A stretch of 64,000 bases of DNA, from assembly GCA_949299195.1 (NCBI GenBank), contig CASFZN010000019.1:48753-112752 (forward strand), written 5' to 3'. The translations under genes were made by a program, and so were the position numbers. Numbering within the stretch: position 1 is the first letter of the stretch; each line of letters starts with the position of its first letter. The notes below the pieces were generated by a model. It was not told the DNA's origin and ran no database searches. It saw only the letters and a program-made list of their open reading frames with translations. The stretch is from an uncultured bacterium (lineage in GTDB: Bacteria > Bacillota_I > Bacilli_A > RFN20 > CAG-826). Below are positions 35,679-44,719 of this stretch, in pieces.

Positions 35679-36242
35679 ATCGCTAACAATTATAACCCTA
35701 ATCAAAAGGGAAAGAAGAATTTCAATAATAAAAATACCGATTTAGTTAATGACAACATTAGATTTCCTAAAGTCTTAGTTATTGGACCTGAAGGAGAACA
35801 ATTAGGAGTCATGTCTAGAAATGACGCTTTAAGAAAAGCTGATGAATATAGTTTAGACTTACTCTGTGTTGCCCCTAATGCTGAAACACCTGTATGTAAA
35901 ATTATTAACTATGGTAAATATCGTTTTGAAGCCCAAAAGAAAGCTAAAGAGGCTAAGAAAAACCAAAGAGTTGTTGAAATTAAAGAGATTCAATTAACTC
36001 CTCAAATCGGAGAACACGATTTACAAGTCAAAGTCAAAGCAGCAATTAAATTCTTAGAAGATGGTAATAAGATTAAAGTTGGAGTTCGCTATAAAGGAAG
36101 ACAACTTGCTCACGTTGAGGTTGGTGAAGCTGTATTAAATAGATTCATCGAACTTATCGGAGAAGCAGGAAATGTCGATAAAGCTCCTCAACTTGAAGGT
36201 AGATGGCTTAACGCTATCATCTCAAGTAAAATCAAAAAGTAA
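35679..36242 (+). CDS. infC: Translation initiation factor IF-3, AUC start
   Basis: About 187 residues with the IF3 N-domain (NIRFPKVLVIGPEGEQLGVM), a Lys-rich linker (KAKEAKKNQRVVEIKEIQL) and the C-domain. No ATG, GTG or TTG sits at the right place. AGGAGG (35664-35669) is followed 9 bases later by ATC, then GCT AAC. The upstream ATG at 35613 lies before the terminator hairpin and has no SD. IF3 rejects non-canonical starts, and infC commonly uses AUU or AUC for autoregulation, so ATC at 35679 is the likely start. First gene of infC-rpmI-rplT. Confidence 0.92.
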   Translation: MANNYNPNQKGKKNFNNKNTDLVNDNIRFPKVLVIGPEGEQLGVMSRNDALRKADEYSLDLLCVAPNAETPVCKIINYGKYRFEAQKKAKEAKKNQRVVEIKEIQLTPQIGEHDLQVKVKAAIKFLEDGNKIKVGVRYKGRQLAHVEVGEAVLNRFIELIGEAGNVDKAPQLEGRWLNAIISSKIKK

Positions 36243-36269
36243 TTTAAATTAAAAAGAGAGGTAAAAACA

Positions 36270-36464
36270 ATGGGAAAAATGAAAAGTAAAAAAGCTTTAA
36301 CCAAAAGAATTAAAGTTACTGGTTCAGGAAAGGTAGTTAGACATCACGCTTATGTCTCTCATCTTGCACCACATAAAACACACAAACAAAAAAGACATTT
36401 AAGAAAGGCTACAACAGTCTCAAAAAGCGACATGAAGAGATTAAAATACCTTATTCAAGGCTAA
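36270..36464 (+). CDS. rpmI: Ribosomal protein L35
   Basis: 64 residues, very basic. Family start MGKMKSKKALTKRIKVTGSGKV, then the HLAPHKTHKQKRHLRK region and the RLKYLIQG end. Starts 27 bases after infC with an AGAGAGGT site. Confidence 0.96.
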   Translation: MGKMKSKKALTKRIKVTGSGKVVRHHAYVSHLAPHKTHKQKRHLRKATTVSKSDMKRLKYLIQG

Positions 36465-36520
36465 TTAATCGATTCTTATTAGTTGATAAATATTATTAAT
36501 ACAAAGTGAGGTAGAAGAAA

Positions 36521-36871
36521 ATGAGAGTAAAAGGTGGAACAGTTACACATAAAAGAAGAAAAAAGATTTTAAAACAAGCTAAAGGTTTCTTTGGTAGTAA
36601 GAGAGTTTTATTCAAAACTGCTAAAGAACAAGTCATGAGAAGTAAAAGATATGCTTACATCTCAAGAAAAGATAGAAAGAGTGATTTTAGAAAACTCTGG
36701 ATTAGAAGAATCAACGCAGCTTGTAGACTTAACGACATTTCCTATTCAAAATTTATGCATGGCTTAAAAGTTGCTAACATAGATTTAAATAGAAAAATGT
36801 TAAGTGAAATCGCAATTCATGATGAAAAAGGCTTTGCTGAATTAGTCAAAATTGCTAAAGAAGCTTTATAA
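36521..36871 (+). CDS. rplT: Ribosomal protein L20
   Basis: 116 residues. [27 protein letters not shown] start, [19 protein letters not shown] and the globular C-terminal half match L20. Binds 23S rRNA early in assembly and, in Bacilli, the leader of this operon. Confidence 0.97.
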   Translation: MRVKGGTVTHKRRKKILKQAKGFFGSKRVLFKTAKEQVMRSKRYAYISRKDRKSDFRKLWIRRINAACRLNDISYSKFMHGLKVANIDLNRKMLSEIAIHDEKGFAELVKIAKEAL

Positions 36872-36893
36872 TTTTTAAAAAATAGTATGCATT

Positions 36894-36929
36894 AAACTGT
36901 TAACTGCTTCTTGTGGTTAACAGTTTTTA
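36894..36929 (+). terminator. Terminator of the infC-rpmI-rplT operon
   Basis: AAACTGTTAAC pairs with GTTAACAGTTT around an 11-base loop, followed by a T-run. Confidence 0.88.
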
Positions 36930-37019
36930 CTTTATAATGCATTACATTTAATTATTTATATTAAATCTACTAGAATATATTTATAAAAATTTATTTTAAA
37001 AAGGAGGAATTAAAAAAAT

Positions 37020-37514
37020 ATGTTAAGTCAAAAATTAATCGAATTAATGAACGATCAAATAAATAAAGAATTATATTCTTCTTATTTATATGTTGCGATT
37101 TCAAATTATTATAAAGAACAAAATCTTGATGGATTTAGTTCTTGGTTCTTATTTCAAGCTAAAGAAGAATTAGAGCACGCTGAAAAATTTATGAAATATC
37201 TTCAAGAAGAAGAAGCAAAAGTCATTTTAAAAACTGTTGAAGTAAAAGAATTTAACTTCAAAGATTTAAAAGAACCATTAACCTTCCAACTTGCTCATGA
37301 AAAATATGTCACTTCTTTAATTGAAACTATTTATGAAGAAGCAGTTAACACTAAAAACTATAAAACTCAATTATTCTTAAATTGGTTCATCACTGAACAA
37401 GCTGAAGAGGAAGATACAGCAAAAGAATTAATTAGAAAATATGAACTTTTAGTTGAAAATAAAACTGGAAATGGATTATATCAACTTGATGAATCCTTAA
37501 AATCTAGAAAATAA
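37020..37514 (+). CDS. ftnA: Bacterial non-heme ferritin
   Basis: 164-residue four-helix ferritin. Ferroxidase ligands are visible: Glu17 in NKELYSSYLY, Glu50 and His53 in KEELEHAEKF, Glu94-type residue in the central helix, and QAEEEDTAKELI near 130. Oxidises and stores Fe(II) in a 24-mer shell, protecting an anaerobe from iron-driven oxygen damage. Strong AAAAAGGAGG site. Separate from the feo locus but functionally linked to iron balance. Confidence 0.93.
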   Translation: MLSQKLIELMNDQINKELYSSYLYVAISNYYKEQNLDGFSSWFLFQAKEELEHAEKFMKYLQEEEAKVILKTVEVKEFNFKDLKEPLTFQLAHEKYVTSLIETIYEEAVNTKNYKTQLFLNWFITEQAEEEDTAKELIRKYELLVENKTGNGLYQLDESLKSRK

Positions 37515-37528
37515 TTTTTTACTTATTT

Positions 37529-38206
37529 TTAAGGCATTATCCTAACAAAGCAAGATTTAATCTCAGCTCCATCATTACTTTTATTATATAAGTAGTTGGA
37601 GATGATATCGCTAGCCCTAATTAAAGGGCTAGTTTTACTATCTACAAATCTAACTTCTACTTTTCCCATATTAGGAAATATTGGTTCATGAAAAATAGTG
37701 AAATCATAGGAAAATGCGCCATATTTAAACTCAGTTTCAAGAGATTCTTGAAGTTCATAAACGCCATTAGTTGAGGTTGTATGGGCATCGCAATAAACAT
37801 AGATGTTCCTAACCTCATCAACCCTTATTTTTCCTAAATCAATAAGAGTCATAATCCCATGTTTTAACCCCATTTTATAGGCGTAATCTAAAAATCTTTG
37901 CTTAGTTTTTTTATCTTCAAAAATTTGATCATAAACTCGTTTTTGTTCTATTTTTGTACAAAATTTATAACCAATATTAAAAGATCTATATAAATTATAT
38001 TTAGTTTTATTATCTATTTTAGAGCCCTTCATCTCACCTTTAATATTAAACTGTGATTTAACTCTTCTTTCGACTGCTAAAAACTTTCTGGTTGCATCAT
38101 CTTTAGATTTTTTAGAAGTAAAGATTAAGCCACCAAAAATAAAGGTATCATAATGTACCTTATCGAATACTCCGCTTTCATCACTATAAATATAAAGATC
38201 AGTCAT
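37529..38206 (-). CDS. DUF3800 domain protein
   Basis: 225 residues. Acidic motifs of the DUF3800 family: YIYSDESGVF at the N-terminus, IYVYCDAHTTS near 140, and VDSKTSPLIRASDIISNYLYN near 190. The spacing of Asp/Glu residues suggests an RNase H-like metal-dependent nuclease fold, but no activity is established. The ATG at 38206 is used; a TTG lies 6 bases earlier. There is no good ribosome site. A structured RNA with its own terminator precedes it at 38227-38330. Confidence 0.85.
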   Translation of the reverse strand: MTDLYIYSDESGVFDKVHYDTFIFGGLIFTSKKSKDDATRKFLAVERRVKSQFNIKGEMKGSKIDNKTKYNLYRSFNIGYKFCTKIEQKRVYDQIFEDKKTKQRFLDYAYKMGLKHGIMTLIDLGKIRVDEVRNIYVYCDAHTTSTNGVYELQESLETEFKYGAFSYDFTIFHEPIFPNMGKVEVRFVDSKTSPLIRASDIISNYLYNKSNDGAEIKSCFVRIMP

Positions 38207-38226
38207 TATCAAACTCGATTTTTTGT

Positions 38227-38330
38227 AAAATAAAAACCACCAAACTTAATCTGTCGGTGGCCTCTATGGGTCCGCGGTGGATTTAACTAACCGCTTAAAC
38301 TTAATGTTGGATTTCCATAGATAGACAGTA
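38227..38330 (-). ncRNA. Structured RNA upstream of the DUF3800 gene, with pseudoknot or attenuator
   Basis: On the minus strand three nested pairings are seen: CTGTC (38324-38328) with GACAG (38251-38255), TCTATGG (38315-38321) with CCATAGA (38263-38269), and GCGG (38291-38294) with CCGC (38274-38277). In addition CCACC (38256-38260) pairs with GGTGG (38237-38241), followed by TTTTTATTTT. That last stem encloses GACAG, so it forms either a pseudoknot or an alternative terminator. RNA motifs tied to DUF3800 genes have been reported from comparative genomics; this may be one of them or new. Confidence 0.65.
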
Positions 38331-38415
38331 TTATTTATCTGCATCTAAATTATAGAAATAATTTATCACTTTGTCAAATTGTCCCAAAGTGTAGATGAGG
38401 TTTCGCGCTTTTTTC

Positions 38416-38612
38416 TTAAAATTTTATATCTAAAGCATTTTTCTTGAAAAGAAAGATATTTTTTATTTCTTCATCACTATAATTTGAGTCTTCTTTAACA
38501 ACAATAAGTTTATCTTCAAAATCGTTTTTTCTTTTTATGATTGCTAAAGTATTCCATCGATTTCTTTGATTGTTTCATCAACTCCTAAAAGATATGCGTC
38601 GTGTATTCATTT
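38416..38612 (-). pseudogene. Frameshifted inorganic pyrophosphatase-like protein remnant
   Basis: One minus frame encodes AYLLGVDETIKEIDGIL then stop. One base off, a second continues AIIKRKNDFEDKLIVVKED, SNYSDEEIKNIFLFKKN and a stop at 38416-38418. Together they match the small proteins annotated as inorganic pyrophosphatase in Clostridia (LGxDEPxxxFxG..IAIIHRxNDxEDKLVVVPE...TDEEI). At least one frameshift and a missing N-terminus mark it as dead. Confidence 0.55.
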
Positions 38613-38663
38613 ATATCAAGTTTTATCATTATTAATAGTTTCTAATTTATAGATAATTAAAAT

Positions 38664-39824
38664 CTATTTGATAACAATTAATTCTACATTTTTAATCGCT
38701 TCATCAATCATCGCTTCATAATCAAACTTACTTTCAATTTTTAAACATTCCTCAATTTTTGGTTGAGTTTTAGGTTTTTTAATTGGGAAGATGGTACAAC
38801 AATCTTCATAAGGGCGAATTGAAATATCGTAAGTATTAATCTTTTTAGCAATTTCAATGATTTCAAGTTTATCAACAGTTGATAATGGTCTAATAATTGG
38901 ATAATTAGTAACGCCATTGATGGTATATAAACTTTCAATTGTTTGAGAAGCAACTTGACCTAAGCTTTCACCGTTAGAAATAGATAAAATATGAAGTTTT
39001 TTAGCAATTTTTTCGGCAATTCGATACATCATTCTTCTCATGATTGTAACTTCATAACCTTCAAAAGTATTATCATAAATGCTTTCTTGAATCTTAGTAA
39101 AAGGAACAATATACAAATTGATTTTTGTTTGATATTTAGTTAATTCTTTTAAAATATCTTGGAGTTTAAAGATAACTGCTTGAGAGGTATATGGAGGAGA
39201 AGCATAGTGAATAAAATTAAGTTCGATTCCTCTTTTCATTAATAAATAGGATGCAACAGGAGAATCAATTCCACCGCTTAACATCATTAAACTTCTACCA
39301 ATTGCTCCTTTAGGATAGCCTCCTAATCCTTTAACAGTTTTAAAAAATATATAGGCTCCATCATCTCTAATTTCAATGCTTAATAAAATGTCAGGGTTAT
39401 GAACATCTACTTTAAGACTTGTATTTTTTAAAATATTTCCAGCAACTTTTCTAATAATATCGTCACTAGTATAAGGATAGGATTTATCGATTCTTTTAGA
39501 TTTAACTTTGAAGGTATTACCCTCTTCTTCTTTGATTTCTTTTAAAGTTATATCGAGTAAATTTTCAATTTCTGCATCTTCTACTTTTAAAGAAAGTGAA
39601 AAAGAATGGATTCCACTTACCTCTTTTAAAATATCTACAATGTCATCAATATCATTTTTTAAATTAATATAGATATGATCATGTCTTTTAATTAATTCAT
39701 AGTCTTCACTATATTCTTTTAAAGCATTATTTATTGATGAAGCAAGTTTATTAATAAAGTCTTTTTTATTTTTGCCTTTCGTAGACATTTCGCCATAACG
39801 AATGATTATACAGTTAAATTTCAT
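38664..39824 (-). CDS. thiI: tRNA 4-thiouridine synthase ThiI
   Basis: 386 residues: N-terminal ferredoxin-like domain, THUMP (residues 60-165) and PP-loop ATPase with LSGGIDSPVAS near 184. It adenylates U8 of tRNA and transfers sulfur. There is no C-terminal rhodanese domain, as in Bacilli, where sulfur comes directly from a dedicated cysteine desulfurase. That partner is encoded just upstream (31-base gap). Confidence 0.95.
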   Translation of the reverse strand: MKFNCIIIRYGEMSTKGKNKKDFINKLASSINNALKEYSEDYELIKRHDHIYINLKNDIDDIVDILKEVSGIHSFSLSLKVEDAEIENLLDITLKEIKEEEGNTFKVKSKRIDKSYPYTSDDIIRKVAGNILKNTSLKVDVHNPDILLSIEIRDDGAYIFFKTVKGLGGYPKGAIGRSLMMLSGGIDSPVASYLLMKRGIELNFIHYASPPYTSQAVIFKLQDILKELTKYQTKINLYIVPFTKIQESIYDNTFEGYEVTIMRRMMYRIAEKIAKKLHILSISNGESLGQVASQTIESLYTINGVTNYPIIRPLSTVDKLEIIEIAKKINTYDISIRPYEDCCTIFPIKKPKTQPKIEECLKIESKFDYEAMIDEAIKNVELIVIK

Positions 39825-39855
39825 ATATTTTTTACTCCCTACTATTTATTTAATT

Positions 39856-41007
39856 TTATCTATCTTTAATTTTTGTTAATTCTTCTTTTAATATCGTAAT
39901 AAATTCTTTTGCTTCTTCAAGCGTATTATCTTTAGAAAATGAGAGTCTTATCGTATTTTCTGCTAGATCTATTGAGTTAGTTAAACTATAGATAACATGA
40001 GAATAAGATTTAATCTTATCACTACATGAAGATTTGGTTGATACATATACTTTCCTATTAGATAAGGCTTCAACTAAGATTGATGCTTTCTTTTTCTTTA
40101 ATGAGAAAGAAAGGATATATGGAGATTGATATTCTTTATATTCATTAAGAGATAAAGAGTTAATTAAGATATCATCATTAAGTAAAGATAACTCATTAAA
40201 TAAATAGTTATAAATTATTTCTACACTTTTATATCTTTTATCTAGATTTTTAACGCCACTAACTACACTTAAATATAAAGAATTGAATAAAGGATAAGAA
40301 ACGGTTCCGCTTCTAAGCCCATATTCTTGAGAACCGCCATAAATAATTTTTGTTAGATTAACACTTCTTTTTTTAATTAAAGCTCCTACTCCCTTAAGTC
40401 CATAATTTTTATAAGCAGAAATAGTAGCCATATCTAAAAAGGAGATATTGGTTTTAATCTTTCCTTCATATTGGGCTAAATCGCTATGAAAAACAATTTT
40501 AGGATATTCTTTTATAATCTCTTTTATCTTTTTAAGATTTAATATTAATCCAGTTTCATTATTTACGGCCATAATTGATACTAAAATAGTATCTTTAGAT
40601 AATGATTTTTGTAATTCTTCATAATCTATTTCATTATTTTTTACCTTTAAATATGTAATATTGAAGCCTTCTTTTTCCAATTCTTTAAAAACATTTAATA
40701 CTGAAGGATGTTCAATTTCACTAGTTATTAAGTGGTTTCCCTTACTTTTATTATTTCTAGCGTATCCTAAAATGGCGATATTATTTGCTTCGGTAGCGCC
40801 ACTAGTTATAACTACTTCATAATTAGAAGTATTAAATCCCATTTTTTCTAAGATTTCTCTTTTTTTATTTTCAATTTTATAAGATAAATCTAATCCTAAA
40901 AGATGAAAACTAGAAGGGTTAGCAAACCCTTCTAGATTATCTTTATTAAATTCATTTAAGATATCTTTATCGACTATTGTGCTTCCAGCGTTATCAAAAT
41001 ATATCAT
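39856..41007 (-). CDS. Cysteine desulfurase (NifZ/IscS-like, ThiI partner)
   Basis: 383-residue PLP enzyme of aminotransferase class V. Landmarks: MIYFDNAGST start, VITSGATEANN near 66, HSDLAQ near 175 (PLP Asp), and the PLP Lys in ISAYKNYGLKG near 200, where Tyr replaces the usual His before Lys. The catalytic Cys lies in STKSSCSD near 322. Placed between ezrA and thiI as in Bacillus (nifZ), it most likely feeds sulfur to ThiI. Confidence 0.9.
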   Translation of the reverse strand: MIYFDNAGSTIVDKDILNEFNKDNLEGFANPSSFHLLGLDLSYKIENKKREILEKMGFNTSNYEVVITSGATEANNIAILGYARNNKSKGNHLITSEIEHPSVLNVFKELEKEGFNITYLKVKNNEIDYEELQKSLSKDTILVSIMAVNNETGLILNLKKIKEIIKEYPKIVFHSDLAQYEGKIKTNISFLDMATISAYKNYGLKGVGALIKKRSVNLTKIIYGGSQEYGLRSGTVSYPLFNSLYLSVVSGVKNLDKRYKSVEIIYNYLFNELSLLNDDILINSLSLNEYKEYQSPYILSFSLKKKKASILVEALSNRKVYVSTKSSCSDKIKSYSHVIYSLTNSIDLAENTIRLSFSKDNTLEEAKEFITILKEELTKIKDR

Positions 41008-41012
41008 AAAGC

Positions 41013-42752
41013 TTATTTATCAATGACCTTTTCTTTATCTTCAAGTTTATTGATAGTTACTTCACTCATATCATAACTAGATTTATATTCGCCACTATAA
41101 TATAAGGATTCAGCTTGGATAAGGAGGTTATTAACGTCATTAAATTTAGTTCTATCTCTATTAATGAAGGTGATATTATCACTTGCAAGCATTCTATAAT
41201 TATTAAGATTATCAATTTCTTCTAAGGTTGTAGAAAGAATTGTGTTAAGAGTATTGACTAATTCATTAAGAGAATTAACATCAATTGGTCTAGTTTTTAA
41301 TAATTGAGAGATGTTATCCATAATTTCATAGGATTTATCAATATCTTCATTAAATCTAGAAGAGACGAGTGGATTATTAAAATCTCTTAAGATAGCTTCA
41401 CATTTTTTAAGTTGTAAATATCTTGAATTAATTGTGGAATAGGCATAATCAGTATTTTTCTTTAATGATTCTAAATATGACTTATAAGCTTCATATTTAT
41501 TGATAGCTTGATCAACTCCTACTCTTAAATCGTTTACTTTACTTAATAAATCTGTAAAGAAAGTTTTTTCAATTCCATGAGCATAATAATCAATTCTTCT
41601 TTTAAGTTTACTTAAGGTATCAACATCACTACTTAATTCTTTTAAAGCTTCTTGATGCTCTTCATCAATAATATAGAATTTCTCATATTCATCGATAGAA
41701 TTTCTAAGTAAGACAAGATTTTTTTCTAAATCTGTATAAGAAGAAATAACGTTATTAAAGATGTCATTAAATTTATTTCTAGCATCTTCTTCTAAATCTA
41801 AGGAAGTGGATAATCTATTTAAAATAGCATGTAAGGATTCAATTCTGGTTCCCGCTTTAACAACATTTAATTCATTAAAGTTTTCTCTTAAAGCGACTAA
41901 AGAATTTTTAATAGTTTCCATTTCTTCTTCAATTCGAAGGTGTTTTAAAGGGAGTTGGGTTAAAAGTAAAGCGTTATATTTATCTAAAACTCTACCCATG
42001 GCTTGAGGAATGATTTCGTTTACTTCTTCTAAATAGGTAGGTAAAACTTCTAAGATTGATTTAACTTGAGTTAAGACTTTGGCTAAAGTTGGAAGGAGTT
42101 CTCTAGCTTCATCATAGCAAGCATTATCAACGTGTTCTTCAAATTCATTGAATTTTTTATCAATATTTCTAAAAATGGTATCGAATTTATCATTTACTGG
42201 ATCAAGACGATTTCTAACACTTTCATAAAGTCTTTTAACTTCACGATATTTTTCTTTTAACATTAATGATTCTTTACGGCAGTCTTCTTCAGGTTGAATC
42301 ACTAAAATTAAGTCATTATTTAAAGAATTAACTTCTTTTTCGTATTCACTAAAAAGTTTAGCGTTATTTTCATATTCATTTTTATAGCCTTTAACATTTT
42401 TATCTTCAACATAGATTGATAAAGATTGGATGACTTCTTCTACTTTCGTATCAAGAGTATCTTTAATTTCACGATATCTTTTAAAATATTCGCTATAAAC
42501 ATCTTGATAAAGAAGATTAGTTCTACTAATAACATCAAGTCTTTGGATATATTGAAGGTCTTGATAGGTTAAAAGAGTATTTAAATAACGATATTTCTTG
42601 GTTAATTCATTATAGTTTTTTCTAATTCTACGGTATGAAAAAACCTTTACTTCTAAAATAATTAAAATAATACCTACAAGTAGGATAACTCCAACTATTG
42701 GTAAGACAATATATAGAATAATTTCGTTATTAGTTAAATTTAATTCTGGCAT
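41013..42752 (-). CDS. ezrA: Septation ring formation regulator EzrA
   Basis: 579 residues. One N-terminal membrane segment (residues 10-32) is followed by a long all-helical region of spectrin-like repeats, starting with VKVFSYRRIRKNYNELTKKY. Size and topology match EzrA (560-580). It links FtsZ dynamics to the membrane and prevents extra septa. Five bases upstream of the desulfurase gene, the same order as in Bacilli. Its presence argues for a walled or FtsZ-dividing cell. Confidence 0.9.
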   Translation of the reverse strand: MPELNLTNNEIILYIVLPIVGVILLVGIILIILEVKVFSYRRIRKNYNELTKKYRYLNTLLTYQDLQYIQRLDVISRTNLLYQDVYSEYFKRYREIKDTLDTKVEEVIQSLSIYVEDKNVKGYKNEYENNAKLFSEYEKEVNSLNNDLILVIQPEEDCRKESLMLKEKYREVKRLYESVRNRLDPVNDKFDTIFRNIDKKFNEFEEHVDNACYDEARELLPTLAKVLTQVKSILEVLPTYLEEVNEIIPQAMGRVLDKYNALLLTQLPLKHLRIEEEMETIKNSLVALRENFNELNVVKAGTRIESLHAILNRLSTSLDLEEDARNKFNDIFNNVISSYTDLEKNLVLLRNSIDEYEKFYIIDEEHQEALKELSSDVDTLSKLKRRIDYYAHGIEKTFFTDLLSKVNDLRVGVDQAINKYEAYKSYLESLKKNTDYAYSTINSRYLQLKKCEAILRDFNNPLVSSRFNEDIDKSYEIMDNISQLLKTRPIDVNSLNELVNTLNTILSTTLEEIDNLNNYRMLASDNITFINRDRTKFNDVNNLLIQAESLYYSGEYKSSYDMSEVTINKLEDKEKVIDK

Positions 42753-42805
42753 AATGAAAACTCCGTGACTTAATAAAAATCTAATCTATATTTTAAACTA
42801 AAAGA

Positions 42806-42828
42806 GCTTTAATTCATAGAATTAAAGC
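42806..42828 (-). terminator. Terminator of the glycosyltransferase gene
   Basis: GCTTTAATT / AATTAAAGC around a 5-base loop, then TCTTTT on the minus strand. It also separates this gene from ezrA. Confidence 0.7.
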
Positions 42829-42861
42829 ATCATTTTTAGATTATTTTTTATTAAATAAATA

Positions 42862-44427
42862 TTAGGTTCTTTTTAACTTTTGTTTATTATTATTTTTCTT
42901 TAATAAGATGTTACTAGAAAGAATTAATAAAGGAGAGATTAAACATGATATAACAATTAATAAACTAGGTAAGATAGAGTTACAGGAAATAATGGTAAAT
43001 ATTGCGATAATAGAGCCAAAAATTAACGAATCATAGCTATATTTTATAGCTTCTAAAAATTTAAATTTTTCTTCTTCTTTAGGAGTAACAATAAATCTTG
43101 CTTTTTTCTTAAATAAGCCCTTAATAACCGTAATAATCATCATTGGAGATAGTGAAGCATAGGTTGCAATATTAATTAAAAAATAAGGAATAAGTAAGAA
43201 AATATTTTTAGATGACTGATAGGTAAAAATATCAGGAATTAAAGGAGAACAAAGGAAGATGATCATTAAAATATATACTCCAATAGAATAATCGATTACC
43301 TTATATCCTAAAAAGCCTAATATAATCATCGAAATAAGTAATAATACTGATAAAATAGGGACAATTGGTAAAGAATAGTGGGATAATTTAATATCAAACT
43401 TTTCAAACCAACTCATCTTTGAGTTATTGATATCCTTATCATATTTTTTCATATATTCTAAATTTCCTTGAACCCATTTACATTGTCTTTTCTTTAATGA
43501 TGGGTAATTAATTGGAAATTCTTCATAACATAAAATGTTAGGGGCATAAATTATTTCAAATCCTTTATTTTTAATTTCTACTGCCATTGAAATGTCTTCA
43601 GCTACTACTAAAGGAAATCCACCAACCTTTTTATAACATTCTTTTGATATAGTCATTCCATGACCAATAAGTGCATTTGCTCCATAAAAATTCTTCATAA
43701 CTTGGACAATAGAGCCATTACTTTTTACGCCCATTCCCATGATATTTTGAAAGAAATTACTTCCTTTTTTACATTCATGTTTTGCTTGAACGGCACCACA
43801 TTTAGGATAATAATCAAAATATTTTATTACTTCTTTTATATAGTTTTTAGGAATAATTTCATCACTATCTAAAACTATAAAATAATCATAATCTTCATAA
43901 CTATTTAAAAAATTATTTAAGTTTCCGGCTTTAAAACCTTTTTTATCCTTTCTTCTTATTAACTTTACTTTATCTTTATATTTATTTTTAAATTCATTTA
44001 TCTCAGCAATATATTTAGAATCACTTGAATCATCTAAAATTATCGTTTCATAATTTTCATAGTCTTGCTTCATTGAAGTAAATAACGCTTCTTTATTAAA
44101 ATCATTACAGGTGCAATATAGTAATAAAAATTTTGGTTTTTTATTTTTCTCAACCTTATGATTAATAACATTTTGATGTTCTTTATTAATTTTCTTTTTT
44201 AAGAAAATAAAAGAAAAAGAATACATAAAATCTTTAATACTTCCTAGCCATAAAATAGCTAATATGGCTGTATTAAATGTAAGCATAATTGCGATAAATA
44301 TCGAATTTATCAAGTTTTCTCCCCAAGATAATTTGAGTATTAATAAGACTAAGGAAGTAATAAGAATCATGGATGCAAATATCCATAAAATTATGGTGAA
44401 TACATAAATCTTTCCACTCTTTTTCAT
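42862..44427 (-). CDS. Membrane glycosyltransferase family 2, cellulose synthase-like
   Basis: About 521 residues. Two membrane segments (residues 8-55), then GT-A domain: LLYCTCNDFNKEAL, DYFIVLDSDEI (DXD), GHGMTISKECYKKVGGF, VAEDISMAVE (base) and QCKWVQGN, the QxxRW-type motif of processive enzymes. Several membrane helices end the protein. The start at 44427 has AAGGGAGA 10 bases upstream; the frame to 44559 has none. It probably builds an envelope glycan or glycolipid; acceptor unknown. Confidence 0.82.
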   Translation of the reverse strand: MKKSGKIYVFTIILWIFASMILITSLVLLILKLSWGENLINSIFIAIMLTFNTAILAILWLGSIKDFMYSFSFIFLKKKINKEHQNVINHKVEKNKKPKFLLLYCTCNDFNKEALFTSMKQDYENYETIILDDSSDSKYIAEINEFKNKYKDKVKLIRRKDKKGFKAGNLNNFLNSYEDYDYFIVLDSDEIIPKNYIKEVIKYFDYYPKCGAVQAKHECKKGSNFFQNIMGMGVKSNGSIVQVMKNFYGANALIGHGMTISKECYKKVGGFPLVVAEDISMAVEIKNKGFEIIYAPNILCYEEFPINYPSLKKRQCKWVQGNLEYMKKYDKDINNSKMSWFEKFDIKLSHYSLPIVPILSVLLLISMIILGFLGYKVIDYSIGVYILMIIFLCSPLIPDIFTYQSSKNIFLLIPYFLINIATYASLSPMMIITVIKGLFKKKARFIVTPKEEEKFKFLEAIKYSYDSLIFGSIIAIFTIISCNSILPSLLIVISCLISPLLILSSNILLKKNNNKQKLKRT

Positions 44428-44559
44428 AAGTTTCAATCTCCCTTCATGAATATAAAACAAAGAAAGGAATATTTTTGTCCACATCTTAAGAAAACAGTAT
44501 AAAAAACTATTGCTTTTTATCGCTATTTTTACTATATTTATTAAGCATTTATGAAGCAT

Positions 44560-44719
44560 ATAAATATATTGGGGTCCGATGAAAGGAACTAAGATATTTA
44601 GTTAAAGAGTAGATTACGCTACATTAATCGAAATTATTCTATCTATTTCATCCGCTCAACTAGGATTTATATCTCGTTTTTGCTCTTATTTATAACTAAA
44701 TTTAAGGAGAAAACAAAAA
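44560..44719 (+). promoter_or_regulatory. rpsD leader, possible S4-binding RNA
   Basis: A 150-base untranslated leader before rpsD with GC-richer, fold-prone stretches (for example GGGGTCCGATGAAAGG near 44573 and ATCCGCTCAACTAGGAT near 44650). In Bacilli the rpsD leader binds S4 for autoregulation. I could not trace the consensus fold with certainty. Confidence 0.4.

Noticed and set aside
41761..42006. 81-residue plus-strand frame inside ezrA
   Set aside because: Opposite-strand shadow of a coiled-coil gene with no start signals.
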